Below, piece after piece: positions 5,774 to 8,900 of a stretch of 8,900 bases of DNA. Each line of letters opens with the position of its first letter. Position 1 is the stretch's first letter. Origin of the DNA: CBFHMJ01 sp965656875 (GTDB lineage Bacteria > Pseudomonadota > Gammaproteobacteria > Enterobacterales > Alteromonadaceae); assembly GCA_965656875.1 (NCBI GenBank), contig CBFHMJ010000035.1:1-8900 (forward strand). Reading direction: 5' to 3'. The notes below the pieces were generated by a model that saw nothing but the letters and a program-made list of their open reading frames with translations, did not search any database and was not told the DNA's origin. The position numbers were made by a program, and so were the translations under genes.

Positions 5774-6740
5774 ATTTCAATTTTTTTAGGGCTAACTCCT
5801 TTTGATAATTAGCCAGTTGTACATGCTCAGAGCTGCGGTCATAGTTCTGAGCAACTTCGTCGCTATAAGGTGTTTCATTACTTAATTCAAAGTATTTTTC
5901 CATAGGCGATTTACCCTTATGCGCACTGTGGGGCCTATCCCAGTTATAGTAGTGCTGCCACTCAGCAAGCAGGTCATTAATTTCATCGCAATAGATATCT
6001 ACAGTTGGATAGAATTCGGTTTTGTCGGTTTTTTGAGACCGCTCTACCTTTCCATTGAGGTGTGGTGAACCCGGTTTATTAGGTCTGAATTTTATACCGT
6101 TATCCATAAGTCGGTTTTGAACTTTTTCAGCAAAGAATTCCAGGCCGCGATCAGTTTGTATTCGCTGGATGGGAAACGGCATTTCTTCGATGACACAATC
6201 AATAAAGTTCAAAGTGTTCGCTGCTGTACGGCGCTTATAGAGCCTTAAAACTCTGTATCTCGTGCAGTCATCCACGGATGTGTATTGATATATCCCTGGA
6301 GCGATTTTACAAGTATCCATTTGGATTCTATCTCCAGGAGTTGGTCGGTCGTAACGAATGAATTCGGTTTTTTTTCTGATTTTCTTGAGAGGCTTTATCT
6401 CATTCCGAGTTAAAACTTTATGGATGGTAGCTAAAGAAAAGCTTAACTGATGTAGCCGAACTAATTCGCTTTGGATTCGCCTCGCTCCTAAATTTCTAAC
6501 CTTCCTGAGTTCGAGTATCAGAGTTTCTTCTTTTGAACCAACTTTAGCATTAGGGGAACTTAATGGACGTCGACTTTGACTTCTCAGTCCATCTATCCCT
6601 TTTGATTGATATCTACGCCACCACTTTCTTAGAGTGGGCCGGGATATTCCACACCTTCGGCAAACCAGGCCGGCATCTTTTGTATCTTCGTAGAGCTCAA
6701 CCCAGTTTAATCTTTGACGAATTTCTTTGTTCATAGACAT
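5772..6740 (-). CDS. IS481-like family transposase (DDE)
   Basis: 322 residues. An N-terminal helix-turn-helix is seen in AGLVCRRCGISRPTLRKWWR (residues 23-42), where the element-specific DNA binding should lie, then a Ser/Arg-rich linker and an rve integrase core. The catalytic triad is intact: Asp142 in RIQMDTCKI, Asp197 in IQTDRGLEF and Glu233 in HLNGKVERSQ, with 35 residues between the last two, as usual in this group. The tail has the customary WQHYYNWDRPHSAHKGKSP. Length and layout are normal and there is no frameshift, so it could be active. Start codons are ATG 6740 or, two codons later, ATG 6734; neither has a good ribosome binding site, and both lie in one arm of a 12-bp inverted repeat formed with the right end. 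Family call from the HTH plus rve layout and single-frame organisation; IS3 orfB-type relatives are the alternative. Confidence 0.88.
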   Translation of the reverse strand: MSMNKEIRQRLNWVELYEDTKDAGLVCRRCGISRPTLRKWWRRYQSKGIDGLRSQSRRPLSSPNAKVGSKEETLILELRKVRNLGARRIQSELVRLHQLSFSLATIHKVLTRNEIKPLKKIRKKTEFIRYDRPTPGDRIQMDTCKIAPGIYQYTSVDDCTRYRVLRLYKRRTAANTLNFIDCVIEEMPFPIQRIQTDRGLEFFAEKVQNRLMDNGIKFRPNKPGSPHLNGKVERSQKTDKTEFYPTVDIYCDEINDLLAEWQHYYNWDRPHSAHKGKSPMEKYFELSNETPYSDEVAQNYDRSSEHVQLANYQKELALKKLK

Positions 6741-6767
6741 CAGTATAGTTGAAACGATGTCTATGAA
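6730..6767 (-). promoter_or_regulatory. Hairpin covering the transposase start codons
   Basis: TTCATAGACATC (6730-6741) and GATGTCTATGAA (6756-6767) are perfect inverted repeats of 12 bases with a 14-base loop. On the transposase strand the 3' arm contains both candidate start codons. A transcript entering from outside the element would include both arms and hide the starts; one that begins inside the loop would not. Such protection against read-through is known in other IS elements (IS10, IS50). Here it is an inference from the bases. A TATACT in the loop, on the minus strand, might be a -10 box, but no good -35 was found. Confidence 0.5.
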
Positions 6768-6774
6768 TCACACA
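6756..6774. repeat. Right terminal inverted repeat of the IS481-like element
   Basis: GATGTCTATGAATCACACA on the plus strand. Its inner 12 bases are repeated in inverted orientation over the transposase start codons (6730-6741). Confidence 0.85.
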
Positions 6775-7018
6775 TATCATCTAACCGGAAATGCTCTACA
6801 TTATTTCCATATGGAAATAATGATGCTTCAATAAATTGTCCATCTGTTTCGCATATTTTCCAAAGGTCATCACTGAAGTATTCCTTCTCTGGATATTGTT
6901 CTAACGCTTCACTGATACTTATGCAGCGGTAGAAAGTACCCTCATATACTGTATGAGCAATATCAATAAGCTCATCTTCATCAACAATACTAAAAATACG
7001 TTGGGTGTGAATCGATAC
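6761..7018 (-). pseudogene. Small unrecognised gene, copy 2, truncated by the IS
   Basis: Second copy of the minus-strand gene at 3583-3894. It shares the same 5' fault: no ATG, GTG or TTG at the front and an out-of-frame ATG at 7020-7022. Its 3' end is lost: after RLDD the frame enters the right end of the IS, reads four foreign residues (MCDS) and stops at TAG 6761-6763, about 18 residues short of copy 1. One segment differs, with SLFPYGNN where copy 1 has SFDPYGNN, due to three adjacent base changes that also complete a palindrome. Surely non-functional if copy 1 is. Confidence 0.6.
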
Positions 7019-7035
7019 TCATTTGTTTAGACACC
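6775..7035. repeat. 261-bp direct repeat, copy 2
   Basis: Same orientation as 3651-3911, without gaps, 7 differences. Its left edge is exactly the right end of the IS481-like element. Its right edge, after GTTTAGACACC, is the same as that of copy 1, beyond which the two flanks differ. Confidence 0.95.
6799..6822. repeat. Perfect 24-bp palindrome in repeat copy 2
   Basis: CATTATTTCCAT followed at once by its reverse complement ATGGAAATAATG. In copy 1 (3675-3698) the right half is ATGGATCAAATG, so only three adjacent bases, TCA against AAT, separate an imperfect from a perfect palindrome. Confidence 0.95.
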
Positions 7036-7272
7036 TGGCAGTTTCATAAATAGAACAATATATTCATCCTGAAAAGTTCGCTGCTCAATACAGTTTCTCC
7101 GATGGTTGACCAAACAACTCAATATAGAAAACCAGCATTTATCAGTTATTTTCATCATCACGGCTGATCATGGTCAATACCACACCGTCCGGTCCTCGGT
7201 ATCTTTTGCCAACAGCATCAGATATAGCTTTTGCAAAATAACAAACATACTATAAATAGCGTAGCCGCAATG
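7036..7272 (-). other. Gene-poor stretch with one minus-strand tail fragment
   Basis: No complete gene. A minus-strand frame open from 7249 to TGA 7142-7144 reads FAKAISDAVGKRYRGPDGVV then LTMISRDDENN, without any start codon. It has the look of a real C-terminus, perhaps of another displaced module, but I do not recognise it. The rest is AT-rich and shows no hairpin or repeat that I can support. Confidence 0.25.
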
Positions 7273-7512
7273 TTATCTGTCTCTGGTAAACTCTGATAAT
7301 TTCAGTGAATTAGCTTTTACATTGATATTACGAGGTGAAATTTTCTTGGTCAGGAAACGTATTAAAAACGGATACCAGTAACAGAGTGCCGTATTGATAT
7401 GAGCAGAGAAGATAAACCACAATTCATCAACGTTTTGTGCTCGCACTGTGAATTTACGGCACTCAGGCAAATGACAAAACTGTATAAGGTGATCAGCATT
7501 GGAAGATATCAT
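7273..7512 (-). CDS. Doubtful hypothetical protein or gene fragment
   Basis: 79 residues on the minus strand from ATG 7512 to TAA 7273-7275. The sequence has a credible protein look (CRKFTVRAQNVDELWFIF, then HINTALCYWYPFLIRFLTKK), with aromatic and hydrophobic residues well spaced, and the region has no better gene on the other strand. Against it: no clear ribosome binding site, its first codons overlap the NADAR gene on the opposite strand, and I know no matching family. It may be the 3' part of a gene whose front was replaced by the NADAR module. Confidence 0.25.
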   Translation of the reverse strand: MISSNADHLIQFCHLPECRKFTVRAQNVDELWFIFSAHINTALCYWYPFLIRFLTKKISPRNINVKANSLKLSEFTRDR

Positions 7513-7939
7513 TTATTTTTATACCGTGACCGATAAGTATGGAGCGTTATCAAATTTTGCAAAGTTGGGGTTTGAAGCGGATGGGAAGTACTGGTCGACT
7601 GTTGAACATTATTTCCAGGCGAAAAAATTTGAAGGTCAACCACATGAAGAAAGAATCAGGGTAGCTTTCACGCCAAAAGATGCAAGGAATATGGGACGAA
7701 GCCGTGAATTTCCGATCAGACCTGACTGGGAAGATGTTAAAGTCGATGTGATGAAAACAGCCTTGAAAAGCAAATTTACACATAACAAAGCGGCTAGGGA
7801 CCTCCTGCTATCGACTAAAAATCGAGAACTTATAGAAAGCTCACCGTTTGATTACTATTGGGGCTGTGGCGGTGATGGTAGTGGTGAAAATGTTCTTGGT
7901 AAATTACTGATGGAACTTCGGGAAGAACTTCAGGTCTAG
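7499..7939 (+). CDS. NADAR family protein (YbiA-like N-glycosidase)
   Basis: 146 residues, a full-length single NADAR domain (formerly DUF1768). Family marks are all present: LSNFA (17-21), DGKYWSTVEHYFQAKKF (28-44, with Glu36 among the conserved polar residues), RPDWEDVKVDVMKTALKSKF (74-93), LLSTKNRELIESSP (103-116) and WGCGGDGSGENVLGKLLMEL (121-140). Characterised relatives cleave N-glycosidic bonds: E. coli YbiA acts on early riboflavin intermediates, and others remove ADP-ribose from modified guanine as antitoxins to DarT-type toxins. Which substrate applies here cannot be read from the sequence. The start is TTG 7499, supported by AAGGTG about 8 bases upstream and by the lack of any in-frame ATG before the first conserved motif. 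No toxin gene adjoins it; a small membrane protein follows after 108 bases. Confidence 0.9.
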   Translation: MEDIIYFYTVTDKYGALSNFAKLGFEADGKYWSTVEHYFQAKKFEGQPHEERIRVAFTPKDARNMGRSREFPIRPDWEDVKVDVMKTALKSKFTHNKAARDLLLSTKNRELIESSPFDYYWGCGGDGSGENVLGKLLMELREELQV

Positions 7940-8047
7940 CACTACATTAATCAGGCAAGAGTAGACATCTTTTTTCGAAAAACACAAACACGCAATCAAA
8001 ATTACACGTTGAACAAACGGAAATTTATTAACATAGGGATATAGATC
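7940..8047 (+). other. Intergenic spacer before the membrane protein gene
   Basis: 108 AT-rich bases. AGGGAT (about 8035-8040) is a fair ribosome binding site for ATG 8048. No hairpin with a T tract follows the NADAR gene, so the two genes may be co-transcribed. I see no convincing promoter. Confidence 0.3.
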
Positions 8048-8377
8048 ATGACCAATTTCAATACCTTAACAAATATACATTTGACGTTAGGCGCTATTAG
8101 TTTTTTCGTCTGCACGTTACCTGTAATCACGAGTCCAGACTGGCTGTTCAGGGGATCTTTTTTGGATGCTGAGCGAATCTTTATACTGGTTGTGGCTATC
8201 TTTTTCCCTCTGTTGCATTTTTTCATAGCATATGGCTGTAAAACAAAAAAAGAAGGGGGACGGATTGCATCTCGAATTGTTGGTTTTTTACTGTTGCCCT
8301 TTGCACCTGTGGGTACCATTTTTGGGCTAACAATTCTGGATAACAGCAAAAAAGTATCTGTTGATGAGAAAGATTAA
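8048..8377 (+). CDS. Hypothetical membrane protein with three helices
   Basis: 109 residues from ATG 8048, preceded by AGGGAT at about 8 bases. Hydrophobic spans lie near residues 8-28, 42-64 and 75-97, with a basic loop (KTKKEGGR, 65-72) between the second and third and a charged C-terminal tail (NSKKVSVDEKD). By the positive-inside rule that loop is probably cytoplasmic. I do not recognise the family. A minus-strand frame of similar length overlaps it completely but lacks such features. Whether it works with the NADAR gene upstream is unknown; the 108-base gap makes a common transcript possible, not certain. Confidence 0.65.
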   Translation: MTNFNTLTNIHLTLGAISFFVCTLPVITSPDWLFRGSFLDAERIFILVVAIFFPLLHFFIAYGCKTKKEGGRIASRIVGFLLLPFAPVGTIFGLTILDNSKKVSVDEKD

Positions 8378-8500
8378 TGTAGGGGTTAGTCTTCCGTTAA
8401 GTAGTTGAAACCATGATTAATTTCTATTCAAATTTAACAGGTTCTGTTTAATGAGTAGAGATAAAAGACGAATTATAAGTTGGTTTATTCTGTGTCATTG
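8378..8500. other. Intergenic spacer between convergent genes
   Basis: AT-rich and without a supported gene on either strand. It separates the plus-strand membrane protein from the terminator of the minus-strand RTX gene. Confidence 0.4.
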
Positions 8501-8540
8501 TAAGAAAAGACGGTAGTGCCATTGATTAATGGCACTACCG
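8501..8540 (-). terminator. Strong rho-independent terminator of the RTX gene
   Basis: A perfect 13-bp stem, CGGTAGTGCCATT (8511-8523) and AATGGCACTACCG (8528-8540), with a 4-base loop. Read on the minus strand, the stem is followed by TCTTTTCTTA. It lies 25 bases after the RTX stop codon. Confidence 0.9.
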
Positions 8541-8565
8541 CACATCAGGTCGTCGATGTCAGAGT

Positions 8566-8900
8566 TCAGAGAGTAATGAGCTGATCATTAAACTGTACTT
8601 CTTCAACCCCGGTGAGGGTTATGGAATCGGCAGCAGGTAACCGATTATCTGATATCGAATAAGAATCATCTCCATTAATCTGAATGCTAAAATCGAATCG
8701 ATTGCCGTTCAGAAACAGCCGATCAATACCTTCTCCGCCATCAATTTTCCAACCACCATAGAAGATGTCATTTCCGCCGAAGCCGGTCATGATGTCGCGG
8801 CCGCCATTGCTGTGGAAGATGTTATCCAGGGCATCGCCGCGGAGGATATCATCGCCCGGGGTGCCTGGTGTGGGGAAGACGAGTGAGATATCGTCATCTT
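8566..8900 (-). CDS. C-terminal end of an RTX (calcium-binding repeat) protein, partial
   Basis: The minus-strand frame is open from the window edge (first whole codon at 8898) to TGA 8566-8568, giving 110 residues. It contains hemolysin-type nonapeptide repeats: GDDILRGDALDNIFHSNGGR, then DIMTGFGGNDIF and IDGGEGIDRLFLNG, matching the pattern G-G-x-G-x-D-x-[LIF]-x, which binds calcium after export. The end, ITLTGVEEVQFNDQLITL, is the usual C-terminal beta-strand pattern (the 'G-V-E-x-[VIL]-x-F-x-D' tail) of RTX proteins exported by type I secretion. What the N-terminal part does (adhesin, protease, toxin) is outside the window. The stretch is clearly richer in G+C than the accessory genes to its left, and is probably nearer the host's own composition. 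Confidence 0.88.
   Translation of the reverse strand, partial: DDDISLVFPTPGTPGDDILRGDALDNIFHSNGGRDIMTGFGGNDIFYGGWKIDGGEGIDRLFLNGNRFDFSIQINGDDSYSISDNRLPAADSITLTGVEEVQFNDQLITL

Larger units (their letters stand above)
5755..6774 (-). mobile_element. IS481-like insertion sequence, complete, 1020 bp
   Basis: The ends are near-perfect inverted repeats: TGTGTGATTCACATACATC at the left and, reading inwards from the right, TGTGTGATTCATAGACATC (17 of 19 identical). A single transposase gene on the minus strand fills the element. The left flank (GGGTTAAGC) and the right flank (TATCATCTAACC) show no target duplication, so one side has probably been rearranged since insertion. The right end sits inside the small gene of the 261-bp repeat and truncates it. 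Confidence 0.9.

Noticed and set aside
8002..8349. 115-residue minus-strand frame opposite the 8048 membrane protein
   Set aside because: Basic, low-pattern sequence antisense to a gene with a ribosome binding site and three helices.
1..8900. CRISPR array, tRNA or rRNA genes, or an integron cassette array with attC sites
   Set aside because: No regularly spaced short repeats, no tRNA-like cloverleaf that I could trace, and no repeated attC-like imperfect palindromes between the small genes.

Overview
The window looks like an accessory, heavily rearranged region of a Gammaproteobacterium, possibly a marine one. I cannot name the genus. The grounds are three insertion-sequence traces (IS3-like, IS66-like, IS481-like), a strand of short AT-rich genes, toxin-type fragments and an RTX protein end. 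The RTX end and the toxin fragments are visibly richer in G+C than the small genes between them, so the AT-rich genes are probably imported modules.

Left part (1-3530, all plus strand). The 3' end of an IS3-like transposase abuts a DUF6896-like gene whose first codons it has removed. A strong terminator and a broken IS66 tnpA follow. After that a pattern recurs: a short toxin-type C-terminal fragment with no start, then closely a small gene of the kind that serves as immunity protein. The tail ending at 1081 precedes the 1098-1526 gene. A Hint-like fragment ending at 2321 precedes a membrane protein at 2342. An ankyrin-repeat lipoprotein at 2805 closes this part. I read it as a graveyard of displaced polymorphic-toxin modules; the toxin catalytic domains are not visible.

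Middle part (3583-7035). A 261-bp direct repeat (3651-3911 and 6775-7035, 7 differences) carries a small minus-strand gene that has no usable start codon in either copy. Between the copies lie a 524-aa protein with a CoiA-like N-terminus (Cys cluster, HFAH, PD-(D/E)XK-like core) and a complete 1020-bp IS481-like element. The IS cuts the 3' end off the second gene copy and has no visible target duplication. The second repeat copy also holds a perfect 24-bp palindrome that is imperfect in the first copy, differing by exactly three adjacent bases.

Right part (7036-8900). There is a stretch of weak minus-strand fragments, a NADAR-family gene (7499-7939), a three-helix membrane protein (8048-8377), and, on the minus strand, a strong terminator followed by the C-terminal end of an RTX-repeat protein that continues past the window edge.

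The most interesting element is the CoiA-like nuclease gene on a repeat-bounded, IS-carrying segment. A defence or DNA-processing role is possible but not shown by the sequence.
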